From Flavisolibacter ginsenosidimutans (lineage in GTDB: Bacteria > Bacteroidota > Bacteroidia > Chitinophagales > Chitinophagaceae): a stretch of DNA of 64,000 bases. Under the pieces are notes generated by a model, which did no database searches, had not been told where the DNA came from, and saw only the letters and a list, made by a program, of their open reading frames with translations. Numbering within the stretch: position 1 is the stretch's first letter; every line of letters starts with the position of its first letter. The stretch lies in contig NZ_CP042433.1 of assembly GCF_007970805.1 (NCBI RefSeq), positions 2,666,001 through 2,730,000 of the forward strand. Reading direction: 5' to 3'. The translations under genes were made by a program, and so were the position numbers. This document shows positions 7,727 to 16,227 of this stretch, in pieces.

Positions 7727-9607
7727 TCACACAATCAACACCGGTATCTTCAGCTTGTGCCGCACTGCGTCAATCGTTTGGCCATAAAGCCAATCCTTTA
7801 CGCCTCTGTGCCCGTGAGCACCAATAATTAAAAGATCAGCGCCGGATTCGTTCACCAAACGGGCAATCTCTTTGGTGCGGTAACGAAAGCCCAACACCGT
7901 TTCCGCATTCAGGTTCTGCTTTCGGATTTCTTCGGCGTAGGCTTCTAATTTTTCTTTGTCCTTTTGTGTTTCAAAATCATCGCTGTTTTCTTCCAGCATT
8001 TGCGCCGATACGCTTTCTACAATGTGAATTAAAATAACGGTTGCGCCTTCGCCGGCCTGCGCCACAGCGTGCGCCAAAATGTTTTCATCACGTTCGCTAA
8101 AATCCAGTGCTGCGGCCACTTTTCGGTAATGCGGCAAAGCTGTTGCGCCAAGCGAAGAAGGCTGCTCTTTGTGAACCCTTGCCGACAACCCCGACGGTCT
8201 TCGCCGCCACAACGGATAAAAAACGGTAACGGCCAGCAGGCCTACAAACAGCAAGGCAGAAACAAGAATAATCAGCTTCCAAAACACATTGTCACTGGCT
8301 GCAAAATACTCGCCGCCTTTTTCGTACAGCATTCGAAGATTGAGGTAAACAAGAACGGCTGTTACGCACCACGACAATACCTGCACAAACGGACCGATGG
8401 TAAACTCGCCCATCGTTTTTTTATCGCTTACAAAATGAATGAGCGGCACAATGGCAAAGCCCAATTGCAAACTCAACACCACCTGGCTAAGCACCAATAA
8501 ATCGTCAATGTTTTCCTCGCCGTTTACAACAATGACAAGCACGGCAGGAATGATGGCAATAACCCTTGTAAGCAATCGCCGCACCCAAGGGTTGATGCGA
8601 ATACGCAGGTAACCTTCCATCACAATCTGTCCAGCAAGCGTGCCGGTAATGGTGCTGCTTTGTCCGGCAGCAATGAGCGCCACCGCAAACAAAATAGGCG
8701 CGATGTGCGTTCCCAAAAAAAAGTTCAGCAACTTGTGTGCTTCTTTAATCTCGGCCACGTCGCTGCGGCCCGCTTTAAAAAACACCGCGGCAGCCAAAAT
8801 AAGGATGGCCGCGTTCACAAAAAAAGCGGCATTCAACGCTACAACGCTATCAATAAAGTTCAGCTTCAAGGCCCGCTTAATGCCGCTTTTGCTGCGGCTT
8901 ATTTTTCTTGTTTGCACAAGGGCCGAATGCAAATAAAGATTGTGCGGCATGATGGTGGCACCGATGATTCCCGTTGCAATAAACAAGGCTTGTGTGTTGG
9001 GAATGGAAGGCACAAAACCGGTAACCACTTCGCTAAGGTTTGGCTTTGCAAGAATAATTTCAACCAGAAAAGAAATCCCGATGATGGCAATGAGGCAAAT
9101 GATGAAAGCCTCCATCTTTCTCATGCCAAGCCTTTGCAACAGCAACAATAAAAAGGTATCAAATACGGTGATCAAAACCGCCCACAACAACGGCATGCCC
9201 GTGAGCAGTTGAATGCCGATGGCCATGCCCAACACTTCGGCCAAATCGGTAGCGGCAATGGCTACTTCGGCAAGGAGGTACAAAACAAAATTGATAGACT
9301 TTGGATAGGTTTCGCGGTTGGCTTGCGCCAGGTCTCTGCCGCGAACAATACCCAATCGTGCCGACAGCATTTGCAGCAGCAAGGCCATCAGGTTGCTCAT
9401 CAATAAGACCCAAATTAACTTGTAGCCAAACTGGCTGCCGCCCTGCAAATCCGTAGCCCAATTGCCGGGATCCATATAGCCAACGCTTACCAAGTAAGCC
9501 GGACCGAAATAGGACAAGATTCGCCGCCACTTGGGCTTGGAAAGATTGGTGGTATCAACGCTTTGGTGCACCTCGCTCAGCGAGGCTTCCGTGGTTAGCC
9601 TATTCAT
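7727..9607 (-). CDS. Nramp divalent metal transporter fused to a universal stress domain
   Basis: Proton-coupled Mn2+/Fe2+ importer of the inner membrane. Residues ~25-470 form the Nramp core with the helix 1 metal motif DPGNWATD and helix 6 motif MPHNLYLHS. Residues ~490-626 form a UspA domain with the nucleotide-binding signature GAHGHRG...G(Q)T, which may bind ATP and modulate transport. It overlaps the end of the upstream DtxR-type gene by eight bases (ATG at 9607, stop at 9600), so the two are co-transcribed and probably translationally coupled. A TTG at 9616 is a less likely start. Substrate preference for Mn2+ is inferred from the regulator, not proven. Confidence 0.9.
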   Translation of the reverse strand: MNRLTTEASLSEVHQSVDTTNLSKPKWRRILSYFGPAYLVSVGYMDPGNWATDLQGGSQFGYKLIWVLLMSNLMALLLQMLSARLGIVRGRDLAQANRETYPKSINFVLYLLAEVAIAATDLAEVLGMAIGIQLLTGMPLLWAVLITVFDTFLLLLLQRLGMRKMEAFIICLIAIIGISFLVEIILAKPNLSEVVTGFVPSIPNTQALFIATGIIGATIMPHNLYLHSALVQTRKISRSKSGIKRALKLNFIDSVVALNAAFFVNAAILILAAAVFFKAGRSDVAEIKEAHKLLNFFLGTHIAPILFAVALIAAGQSSTITGTLAGQIVMEGYLRIRINPWVRRLLTRVIAIIPAVLVIVVNGEENIDDLLVLSQVVLSLQLGFAIVPLIHFVSDKKTMGEFTIGPFVQVLSWCVTAVLVYLNLRMLYEKGGEYFAASDNVFWKLIILVSALLFVGLLAVTVFYPLWRRRPSGLSARVHKEQPSSLGATALPHYRKVAAALDFSERDENILAHAVAQAGEGATVILIHIVESVSAQMLEENSDDFETQKDKEKLEAYAEEIRKQNLNAETVLGFRYRTKEIARLVNESGADLLIIGAHGHRGVKDWLYGQTIDAVRHKLKIPVLIV

Positions 9608-10256
9608 ACACGACAAAAATGTTTTTTGCGGCCTGTTCGCTTATCGTCACCGTTTTTGTTTTCAGTTTGATTTCGATGGATTGATCAAAAGGAAAATGTT
9701 TTTTTACTTCCAGTTTTGTACCAATGGCGATGGCCTTGTGCTTGAGCAGTTCCAACATTTCCGCCGACTGATTGGCCACGCGGCATACCGTGGCGCTTTT
9801 GTGTAAAGGCAACAAAGAGAGTGGCAATTGGTTGCGTGCCGTTATTTTTCCTTTGCTGTCGGGAATGGGATCGCCGTGCGGATCGTAAGGCGGAAAGCCG
9901 AGAAATTCGTCGAGGCGGTCAATGAGTTTTTTACTGCTCACGTGTTCCAGTTCTTCGGCCAGGCCGTGTACTTCTTCCCAGCTAAAGCCCAGCTTCTGCG
10001 AAAGAAAAAATTCCCAGAGCCGGTGACGCCGGATGATGAACAAAGCCGTTTTCTTCCCTTCGGTGCTTAACGAAAAACCGTAATAAGGCGTATAGTTGAG
10101 AAGCCCTTTGGCGCTAAGCTTCTTCATCATGTCGGTAACGGATGCGGCCTTGGTGTTGAGTTGCTCCGCTACGGCATTGGTGCTGGCCGTGCCGCCCTTT
10201 TCCTGCAGATGGTAGATGGCCTTCAGATAATTTTCTTCGCTGATGGAATAATTCAA
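9600..10256 (-). CDS. DtxR/MntR-family metal-dependent repressor
   Basis: Metalloregulator of 218 residues: winged helix (residues ~5-65, TNAVAEQLNTKAASVTDMMKK), dimerisation and metal-binding domain (~66-140; RRHRLWEFFL, EELEHV, DPHGDPIP supply His/Glu/Asp ligands), and a C-terminal FeoA/SH3-like domain (~165-218). The start is a TTG, which gives the family-typical N-terminus SISEENYLKAIYHL. It is first in an operon with the Nramp-Usp transporter. A 16-bp palindrome 18 bases upstream is a candidate self-operator, so the pair would be repressed in metal-replete cells. Confidence 0.88.
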   Translation of the reverse strand: MNYSISEENYLKAIYHLQEKGGTASTNAVAEQLNTKAASVTDMMKKLSAKGLLNYTPYYGFSLSTEGKKTALFIIRRHRLWEFFLSQKLGFSWEEVHGLAEELEHVSSKKLIDRLDEFLGFPPYDPHGDPIPDSKGKITARNQLPLSLLPLHKSATVCRVANQSAEMLELLKHKAIAIGTKLEVKKHFPFDQSIEIKLKTKTVTISEQAAKNIFVVYE

Positions 10257-10273
10257 GGCTGGCTAATTTAAAA

Positions 10274-10289
10274 TTTAGGCGAATCTAAA
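10274..10289. promoter_or_regulatory. Candidate operator of the DtxR/MntR-type regulator
   Basis: TTTAGGCGAATCTAAA is a near-perfect inverted repeat (TTTAGR, four bases, YCTAAA). It resembles the TTAGG/CCTAA half-sites bound by DtxR-family repressors and sits just upstream of the regulator start at 10256. Function is inferred. Confidence 0.5.
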
Positions 10290-10310
10290 AAAAGAAACCG
10301 ATAAACCGCT

Positions 10311-10383
10311 GACAGATGACGGCGACTGAATAATTTGAAGTGCGGTTTTCTCTGTCATCTGTGCTCCATAAAGCTGTCATCCC
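10311..10383. repeat. Inverted 7-bp word arrays
   Basis: GACAGATGACGG (10311-10322) faces CTGTCATCTGTG (10352-10363), and a further CTGTCATCC lies at 10374-10382. The words are the same as in the arrays at 52061-52142, so this is a shorter or more decayed member of that class. Confidence 0.45.
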
Positions 10384-10430
10384 TGATTCATTTTCCAAAT
10401 TTTGTTTTACTTAGCCTTAAATAGCCGACG

Positions 10431-11402
10431 ATGTTCAGACCGGTATGGATGATTTTTTTGCTGCTCTGCTTTGCAGCTTGCAAGAATGACGACAAGAAGA
10501 AAGAAACGCAAACAAAAACCGAAGCGCCGCAAATAGGGCTTGCTTCATTTTTTAAGGAAGGTGCACTTCCCTATCAATTAAGCGACACGGCCTTGCTTCG
10601 CAACAGCGATACCGCTTCGCTTCCGGCAAGCATTGTTGCGCCGCTGATTGCCGACAGCATCAAAAAGAAATATTTTGATGAGGACAAAATCCGCTATACG
10701 GCGCTGGCACGCTTTGCACAAAAAGGAAAAGACGTTTATTACATCATCAAAGCTTCCGGCGGCGGCAAAAAAGCAGCACTGCTGCTGGTGTTTGATAAGC
10801 AGAATAATTTCGGCGCCACTTATCCGCTTCTTTTACCCGATGCCAATCCGAACACGTCGCAAACAGTGGTGATGGATAAGAACTTTACCGTGACCAAGAC
10901 AACCACCTTGCGCAACGGCGCAGAGGTTACAGGAGAGGGAAAAGAAGTGGTGGCTTACGACGCAGCGTCAAAAGCTTTTAGCCTGATTATGATGGATGCG
11001 CTGAACGACAATCCCGCTGTGTTGGTCAATCCCATTGATACCTTTCCAAAAAAGAACAAACTCGCCGGCGATTATTTTTTAAACAAGAAAAATTTAATTG
11101 CCGTTCGCGACGGACGCTATCCCACTCAATTGCTTGTTTACATTCATACCGAAAACGAAGCAGGTGATTGCATCGGACAATTAAAAGGCGAATTTATTCT
11201 CACAACGTCAACCACCGCAGCGTATCGGCAAGGTGGCGATCCTTGTGTTTTAAACTTAACCTTTAACGGCAATACGGTTTCCATGTCCGAGGAAAGAGGC
11301 TGCGGCAATTACCGCGGACTCGACTGTCCGCTCAGCGGAAGCTTCACCCGCAAAAAGGCACAATCGGCGAAACCGCTTTCTTCAAAGACCAAAAGAAGGT
11401 AA
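10431..11402 (+). CDS. Lipoprotein of unknown function
   Basis: A 323-residue protein with a lipoprotein signal (MFRPVWMIFLLLCFAAC, lipobox FAAC) and a charged linker rich in Lys, Thr and Glu. The ~250-residue body ends in a Cys-containing segment (GDCIGQ, GDPCVLN, RGCGNYRGLDCP) and a basic tail. No family recognised. The Cys pattern suggests disulfides in the periplasm or at the surface. The following glucan phosphorylase-like gene starts 69 bases downstream in the same direction and could share the transcript. Confidence 0.75.
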   Translation: MFRPVWMIFLLLCFAACKNDDKKKETQTKTEAPQIGLASFFKEGALPYQLSDTALLRNSDTASLPASIVAPLIADSIKKKYFDEDKIRYTALARFAQKGKDVYYIIKASGGGKKAALLLVFDKQNNFGATYPLLLPDANPNTSQTVVMDKNFTVTKTTTLRNGAEVTGEGKEVVAYDAASKAFSLIMMDALNDNPAVLVNPIDTFPKKNKLAGDYFLNKKNLIAVRDGRYPTQLLVYIHTENEAGDCIGQLKGEFILTTSTTAAYRQGGDPCVLNLTFNGNTVSMSEERGCGNYRGLDCPLSGSFTRKKAQSAKPLSSKTKRR

Positions 11403-11471
11403 TTGAAGCCCGTGTCGTTACCACACATTAATGAAAATGACTTATTTTGCCCCTTTGTAAAATCTAAAAGA

Positions 11472-13184
11472 ATGAATTTCACATCTTATCAAGTGCCTTA
11501 TCCTGTGGACAACCGCTACGCAAAACGCGTGGCTTATTTCTCAATGGAATTTGCCATTCACCAGCCCCTGAAAATTTACAGCGGGGGTCTTGGCTTTTTG
11601 TCCGGCTCGCACCTGCGCAGCGCCTACGAACTCCGCCAGAATTTAATCGGCATCGGCATTCTGTGGAAATACGGTTATTACGACCAGGCCCGCAATCAGG
11701 ATCAGTCCCTGCAAGTAACCTGGATGGAAAAAATTTATTCCTTCCTCGAAGACACGGGCATTAAGTTTTCACTCACCATTCACGAACATCCGGTTTGGGT
11801 GAAAGTGATGTATCTGCCGCCCACTACGTTTAACTCTGCGCCGCTATTTTTAATGACGACGGACATTCCGGAGAACGACTATATCTCGCAAACCATCACG
11901 CACCGTTTGTACGATGCAAACGTTTCAACCAAAGTGGCACAGTTTATTTTGCTAGGCGCCGGCGGTGCAAGGCTGTTGGAAGAAATCGGTTTCGATCCCG
12001 AAGTCTATCACCTGAACGAAGCACACGGCGTGTCGGCCGCGTTTTATCTTTATCAGAAGTACGGCAAGGACCGGGAAGAAGTGCGCAAGCGTTTGGTGTT
12101 TACCACGCATACACCCGAAGAAGCCGGCAACGAAAAACACGACATTTATCTCTGCGCTAAGATGAGTTATTTCTCGGGCTTAAGCATTGACGAAGTGCGT
12201 GAGCTCACCGGCATTACCGACGATCAATTCAATCATTCATTGGCGGCCTTGCGTTTTGCACGCATCGCCAACGGCGTATCAAAATTGCACGGCGAAGTGT
12301 CACGCGAAATGTGGGGCAAGTACGAGGACATTTGCCCGATACTTTCCATCACCAACGCACAAAACTGGCGGTACTGGAGCGACAAGGCTTTGTACCAGGC
12401 AGGCGAAGAGGCGAATGACGCCAAGTTTGACGACCGCAAAAAATGGATGAAGAAACGTGCCTTTGAAATCGTAGCCGACCAAACCGGCAAATGGTTTGAC
12501 CCGAACGTGTTTACCATTGTGTGGGCACGGCGTTTTGCGGGTTACAAACGTGCGGGCTTGATTGCATCGGACCGCGAACGTTTTGAAGCCTTGTTGAACA
12601 ACGCAAAGCATCCCGTGCAAATCATTTGGGCCGGCAAGCCTTACCCGGTTGATTATCCCGCCATTTCCGAATTCAATTATCTGGTAAACCTGAGCAAGTC
12701 TTATAAAAACGTGGCAGTGCTTATTGGATACGAGTTGAGTTTATCAAAACGTTTGAAACAAGCAGCCGATTGTTGGTTGAACAATCCGCGTGTGCCGCGT
12801 GAAGCATCGGGCACAAGCGGCATGACGGCGGCCATGAACGGCGCGGTAAACTTTAGTACGAACGATGGTTGGATTCCGGAATTTGTGCATCATGGCAACA
12901 ACGGCTTTGTGGTGCCGCCGGCTGATTACGCGACAATGAACGTGCAGGAACAGGACCAATATGATTTAGACCAGTTGTACAAAATACTGAACGAAGAAAT
13001 CCTTCCGCTTTACTACGACGAGCCTGATACCTGGCGGCAAGTGGTGAAGAACGGTATGCGTGACGTACAGATAACCTTTAACAGCAACCGCATGGCGGAA
13101 GAGTATTACGAGTTGTTGTACAAACGGCCTTACACGCCGCCTACTGCAAAGGAAGTGCTGGTTGAAGACGACATTGCGCATTAA
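11472..13184 (+). CDS. GT35-type alpha-glucan phosphorylase-like protein lacking the PLP lysine
   Basis: A 570-residue GT-B protein of the short alpha-glucan phosphorylase type. Landmarks are YFSMEFAIHQPL and YSGGLGFLSG near the N-terminus, VYHLNEAH, FTTHTPEEAGN, WARRFAGYKR, and EASGTSGM near residue 450. In family members the next residue is the Lys that forms the Schiff base with pyridoxal phosphate; here codon 12825-12827 gives Thr452. Without that Lys, classical phosphorolysis is doubtful. A glycosyltransferase or regulatory role is possible. The ATG at 11472 is preferred to a TTG at 11403 because family-like sequence begins there. A strong terminator follows the stop. Confidence 0.8.
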   Translation: MNFTSYQVPYPVDNRYAKRVAYFSMEFAIHQPLKIYSGGLGFLSGSHLRSAYELRQNLIGIGILWKYGYYDQARNQDQSLQVTWMEKIYSFLEDTGIKFSLTIHEHPVWVKVMYLPPTTFNSAPLFLMTTDIPENDYISQTITHRLYDANVSTKVAQFILLGAGGARLLEEIGFDPEVYHLNEAHGVSAAFYLYQKYGKDREEVRKRLVFTTHTPEEAGNEKHDIYLCAKMSYFSGLSIDEVRELTGITDDQFNHSLAALRFARIANGVSKLHGEVSREMWGKYEDICPILSITNAQNWRYWSDKALYQAGEEANDAKFDDRKKWMKKRAFEIVADQTGKWFDPNVFTIVWARRFAGYKRAGLIASDRERFEALLNNAKHPVQIIWAGKPYPVDYPAISEFNYLVNLSKSYKNVAVLIGYELSLSKRLKQAADCWLNNPRVPREASGTSGMTAAMNGAVNFSTNDGWIPEFVHHGNNGFVVPPADYATMNVQEQDQYDLDQLYKILNEEILPLYYDEPDTWRQVVKNGMRDVQITFNSNRMAEEYYELLYKRPYTPPTAKEVLVEDDIAH

Positions 13185-13211
13185 GCATTTTGTTCGATAA
13201 ATTGATTTAGC

Positions 13212-13241
13212 AAATGCCGGTAACTGTGCCGGCATTTTTTA
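13212..13241 (+). terminator. Intrinsic terminator after the glucan phosphorylase-like gene
   Basis: AAATGCCGG (13212-13220) pairs with CCGGCATTT (13229-13237) across an 8-base loop and runs into a T tract. Confidence 0.8.
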
Positions 13242-13290
13242 TTTCAGTAGAGAAATCTTGTGTGGTATTTATTGTTAGTAAGCAAAGGTT

Positions 13291-13331
13291 TTGTTCAACT
13301 TTTGTTTGAGTATCAATCAAAAGTTGAACAA
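13291..13331. repeat. Perfect 14-bp inverted repeat upstream of a lipoprotein gene
   Basis: TTGTTCAACTTTTG (13291-13304) and CAAAAGTTGAACAA (13318-13331) are exact reverse complements with a 13-base loop. There is no T tract, so it looks like a regulator site or element end rather than a terminator. Confidence 0.6.
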
Positions 13332-13349
13332 GAAGGTGCGTATATTAGC

Positions 13350-13966
13350 TGTTATAGGCAACGCATTAGGACGATCATGAAAACACTACCATTACTAACA
13401 CTAACATTTCTTTTCGGCTGCAATAGCGTTAGCGAACACATTGAACAGCAAGTTGACAGCAATATTGAAACAGCTAAACAGGATATGAATGCCGAAATTG
13501 AGAAATCGAAAGAGGAGTTCAGGGAAGCGTATCAGCTTGCGGAAAAAAGCAACAGCGACAAATTCGGGCTGCAAAACCTGCAAACCTTCAAAACAACCTT
13601 TACCAGCACTGACAACTACCTCGATAGCCTCAAAACAGAGATGGACGGGTTAAACGACAAGGATGTTCACACGGTAGAACTGGTGAAATCCATTTTTCTT
13701 TACAAAGGAGCCGGTGACAGCATCATCAACAAATTGAATCGCACAATTGCAATAGGGAAGGCCGTTGCAAGAACGGAGAAGCAAAAGGTTGCTATAAAGG
13801 CAATGAATGATTCTTTGGGAATAGCACCAAACCCAGACCGTTGGAAAGAACAAACCTTTGGCCTAACGGGTCCACTGGGTGCCAGCATGGTACTTTATGG
13901 GCTTCGGACCGAGTTGTACGCTATTGGAATGAAAACACTGACAGACTGGTAGTGTTGCCTATAACA
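13350..13966. mobile_element. Single-gene unit between 13-bp inverted repeats
   Basis: TGTTATAGGCAAC (13350-13362) and GTTGCCTATAACA (13954-13966) are exact reverse complements placed 14 bases before the start and just after the stop of one lipoprotein gene. No transposase or recombinase is present. It resembles a gene cassette or MITE-like cargo unit, but mobility is not shown. Confidence 0.4.
13377..13952 (+). CDS. Lipoprotein with coiled-coil N-terminal region, unknown function
   Basis: A 191-residue protein with a short lipoprotein signal (MKTLPLLTLTFLFGC). It is followed by a charged helical stretch (residues ~20-60) and a mainly helical body ending in GPLGASMVLYGLRTELYAI. The C-terminal part faintly recalls the N-terminal domain of GldM-like gliding proteins, but I would not assign it. 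The ATG at 13377 is chosen because it gives the lipobox; the frame is open further upstream through the inverted repeat. The gene sits exactly inside the 13-bp inverted repeats. Confidence 0.6.
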   Translation: MKTLPLLTLTFLFGCNSVSEHIEQQVDSNIETAKQDMNAEIEKSKEEFREAYQLAEKSNSDKFGLQNLQTFKTTFTSTDNYLDSLKTEMDGLNDKDVHTVELVKSIFLYKGAGDSIINKLNRTIAIGKAVARTEKQKVAIKAMNDSLGIAPNPDRWKEQTFGLTGPLGASMVLYGLRTELYAIGMKTLTDW

Positions 13967-14101
13967 TAGCGTTTATAAAAGAGTGGCTAAAGTGCTAAAT
14001 TGAACAACAAAACATTATTCAACGGCAAAGCAAACGTGAATCGGACGAACTTGAAATGCCACTCCTTCGCAAACGCTTTGCACGTTGGCTGCTTCCTTTC
14101 A

Positions 14102-15427
14102 TCACCCCTGCACCGGCAACTCAATCGTAAACACGCTTCCCTTTCCCAACGTACTCTCCGGCTTTATCGTTCCATCGTGTGCTTCCACAACTGATTTAAC
14201 GTAACTTAATCCAAGACCAAAACCTTTTACGTTATGAAGGTTGCCCGTGTGTGCCCGGTAAAATTTTTCGAAGATGCGCTTCACCGTTTCGCGGGTCATG
14301 CCGATGCCGTTGTCTTCGATGCGGATGATAAACTTTCGCGGAGCAGATGAAGTAGTGAGCGAAATGTGCGGCGGCACGTTCTCCTTGGAATACTTCACCG
14401 CGTTGTCGAGAAGATTGTTGATGATGTTGTTGATGTGCACTTCGTCGCCTTCAATCAAATCGTTTTCGGCGTTCAAGTGAATTTCCATGTCGCCGCCTTT
14501 TTCCTGCAGGCGCAGGGCAAAATTGTCCGCCACGTCTTCAATGATTTGGTGCACGTGCAGCGGCCTTTTGTTCAGTTGAATTTCCTGTCGGTCGAGCAGC
14601 GCCGATTTTAAAATCGTTTCCACCTGCCGGTTCATGCGCTGGTTTTCTTCTTTAATGATACTGCTGAAATAGGTCAACTTTTCGGGGTTGCCAATCACCT
14701 TCGGATTTTTGAGTGCATCCACCGCCAGCGAAATGGTGGCAATCGGCGTTTTAAACTCGTGTGTCATGTTGTTGATGAAATCATTTTTAATGACGTTGAG
14801 TTTCTTTTGCCGGATCATGGTGTGCACCGTCAGGTAAAAGGCAGTAACGATGACGAGTGTAAAAAGAATGGCCGCAATGATGCGCGGCTGCAGGTCTTTG
14901 AACACCATCTTTTTTATCGGGATCACGATGATTAGAAATTCATCAGCGGTCAGGTTTTCCGCGGCGCTGCCGCTCGGCGGCGTAATGTATTGGATGACGG
15001 GAAAATAATTGACCGTGTCCTGCCGCCATTGCTTGAACTCCGGCGACTGCCGTTCAATCGTTCCCAACGCTTCACCCGACAAGGTGGCCAGCGCAAACTG
15101 GTAAGGCACGTAATCAAAATTCTGCCGCTTGAAAACCGTGTCTATTTTTTCCTTGATGTCTTCGGCGGTAAGGCGGCTGCCCAGGGTTAAGGGCTTTGTC
15201 TGCTCCATCGAAAATTCGTCAAAACCGGGAAAGGGCCGTGCGGTAATGTTGAAGCCCTTGGCCTGCGAAAGTTCCGCCGCCACCACGCCGGTCACTGTTT
15301 GCAGCTTTTCGCGTATCTGTTCTTCCTTTGCCACCAGCATGTTGTTGAGCCAGGAGATTTGAATGAAGATGATGCCGATAAGAGAAATGCTTATGAGGAC
15401 GATGATTATGGGGAAAATTCGTTTCAC
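14102..15427 (-). CDS. Membrane sensor histidine kinase (orphan)
   Basis: Two-component sensor. A first transmembrane helix (residues ~4-24, FPIIIVLISISLIGIIF) and a second (~190-210, IIAAILFTLVIVTAFYL) bracket a periplasmic sensor of ~165 residues with no named domain. The H-box is NNMTHEFKTPIA, the N-box NLLDNAVKYSKE, and the G-boxes are DNGIGM and GFGLGLSY. A GTG start (VKRIFP) places the first helix at the N-terminus; the longer frame from 15499 adds an unlikely polar extension and uses TTG. No response regulator is adjacent, so its partner is elsewhere. It is divergent from yqgE. Confidence 0.88.
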   Translation of the reverse strand: MKRIFPIIIVLISISLIGIIFIQISWLNNMLVAKEEQIREKLQTVTGVVAAELSQAKGFNITARPFPGFDEFSMEQTKPLTLGSRLTAEDIKEKIDTVFKRQNFDYVPYQFALATLSGEALGTIERQSPEFKQWRQDTVNYFPVIQYITPPSGSAAENLTADEFLIIVIPIKKMVFKDLQPRIIAAILFTLVIVTAFYLTVHTMIRQKKLNVIKNDFINNMTHEFKTPIATISLAVDALKNPKVIGNPEKLTYFSSIIKEENQRMNRQVETILKSALLDRQEIQLNKRPLHVHQIIEDVADNFALRLQEKGGDMEIHLNAENDLIEGDEVHINNIINNLLDNAVKYSKENVPPHISLTTSSAPRKFIIRIEDNGIGMTRETVKRIFEKFYRAHTGNLHNVKGFGLGLSYVKSVVEAHDGTIKPESTLGKGSVFTIELPVQG

Positions 15428-15537
15428 TGCCGACAAGATTGAAAAAAAATTGTTCCAAACAAAAATAGCGGAAGCACACCGCTTTGCGCGATGGCACAAG
15501 TTTGTTATGTTTATTTTTTAACAGCAAGGACCATCGT

Positions 15538-16089
15538 ATGACAGCACCCGCAGCCGGCGTTTTACTCATTGCAGACCCGTTTTTAAAAGACCCCAACTTT
15601 ATGCGCACGGTGGTGTTTTTAACCGAGCACCGCGACGACGGCACCATTGGCTTTGTGCTCAACCGCAAGTACGAAAACACGCTGGACGAACTGCTGCCCG
15701 AAGTGGAAGGCCACAAGCTCCCGGTTTATTACGGCGGGCCTGTGCAAATGAATACGATCCACTTTTTGCATCGCTATCCCGATGAAATTTCCGGCGGCGT
15801 GGAAGTGATGAAGGGAATTTACTGGGGCGGCGATTTCGATGCTGTTATAGCGCTTATTAACAGCGGCAAAGCCGATCCGGAAAAGATTCGTTTTTACATT
15901 GGTTATTCCGGCTGGAGTTCCGGACAGTTAGAAACCGAGATGGATGAAAAAACCTGGCTCACCGTGGAAGCCGTGCGCAAGCTTGTTTTTCATCCCAACG
16001 CCGAAGAAATCTGGCGAGATTCCATCAAACACCTCGGCGGCGAGTACGAGATGATGATCAACTTCCCGATTGATCCGCAATTGAATTAG
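15538..16089 (+). CDS. yqgE: YqgE/AlgH family protein (UPF0301)
   Basis: A 183-residue soluble protein with the family hallmarks: AAGVLLIADPFLKDPNF at the start, VVFLTEHRDDGTIGFVLNR, YYGGPVQ, and YIGYSGWSSGQLETE. The family is widespread, but its molecular role is not settled; it has been linked to alginate regulation in pseudomonads. The ATG is the first residue before the conserved N-terminus. Its TAG overlaps by one base the inverted repeat that fills the convergent intergenic space. Confidence 0.9.
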   Translation: MTAPAAGVLLIADPFLKDPNFMRTVVFLTEHRDDGTIGFVLNRKYENTLDELLPEVEGHKLPVYYGGPVQMNTIHFLHRYPDEISGGVEVMKGIYWGGDFDAVIALINSGKADPEKIRFYIGYSGWSSGQLETEMDEKTWLTVEAVRKLVFHPNAEEIWRDSIKHLGGEYEMMINFPIDPQLN

Positions 16090-16225
16090 TCTGAACCACG
16101 ATTTGGGCGGATTGAAAAGATTTTACCAGAAATGAAAGAGTCGTTCAGAAGTGAACGACTCTTTTTTATAGACATGTTTTGATTTCTTTTTAATCCATTG
16201 AACCTACCCAAATCGTGGTTCAGAC
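16089..16225. repeat. Stop-to-stop palindromic element with a terminator inside
   Basis: A perfect 19-bp inverted repeat (16089-16107 and 16207-16225; arms start GTCTGAACCACG) spans the convergent gap between yqgE and the DUF4139 gene. Similar GTCTGAACCACGATTTGGG sequences are, to my knowledge, dispersed in Bacteroidota genomes. The intrinsic terminator at 16135-16167 lies inside. Confidence 0.7.
16135..16167. terminator. Strong intrinsic terminator
   Basis: A 13-bp perfect stem (AAAGAGTCGTTCA with TGAACGACTCTTT, loop GAAG) is followed by a T tract. An A tract on the other side makes it plausible for both convergent genes. Confidence 0.88.
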
Positions 16226-16227
16226 AA

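Noticed and set aside
8069..9530. Several frames on both strands inside the Nramp-Usp gene
   Set aside because: They are shadows of a clearly conserved transporter; none has a signal, motif or promoter.
11403..11471. TTG start extending the glucan phosphorylase-like gene to the end of the upstream lipoprotein gene
   Set aside because: The added 23 residues are unlike the family N-terminus, and an ATG at 11472 begins just before conserved sequence.
13350..13966. Integron attC sites around the lipoprotein gene
   Set aside because: The 13-bp repeats lack the GTTRRRY core and the bulged imperfect structure of attC sites, and no integrase is present. They are recorded only as inverted repeats.
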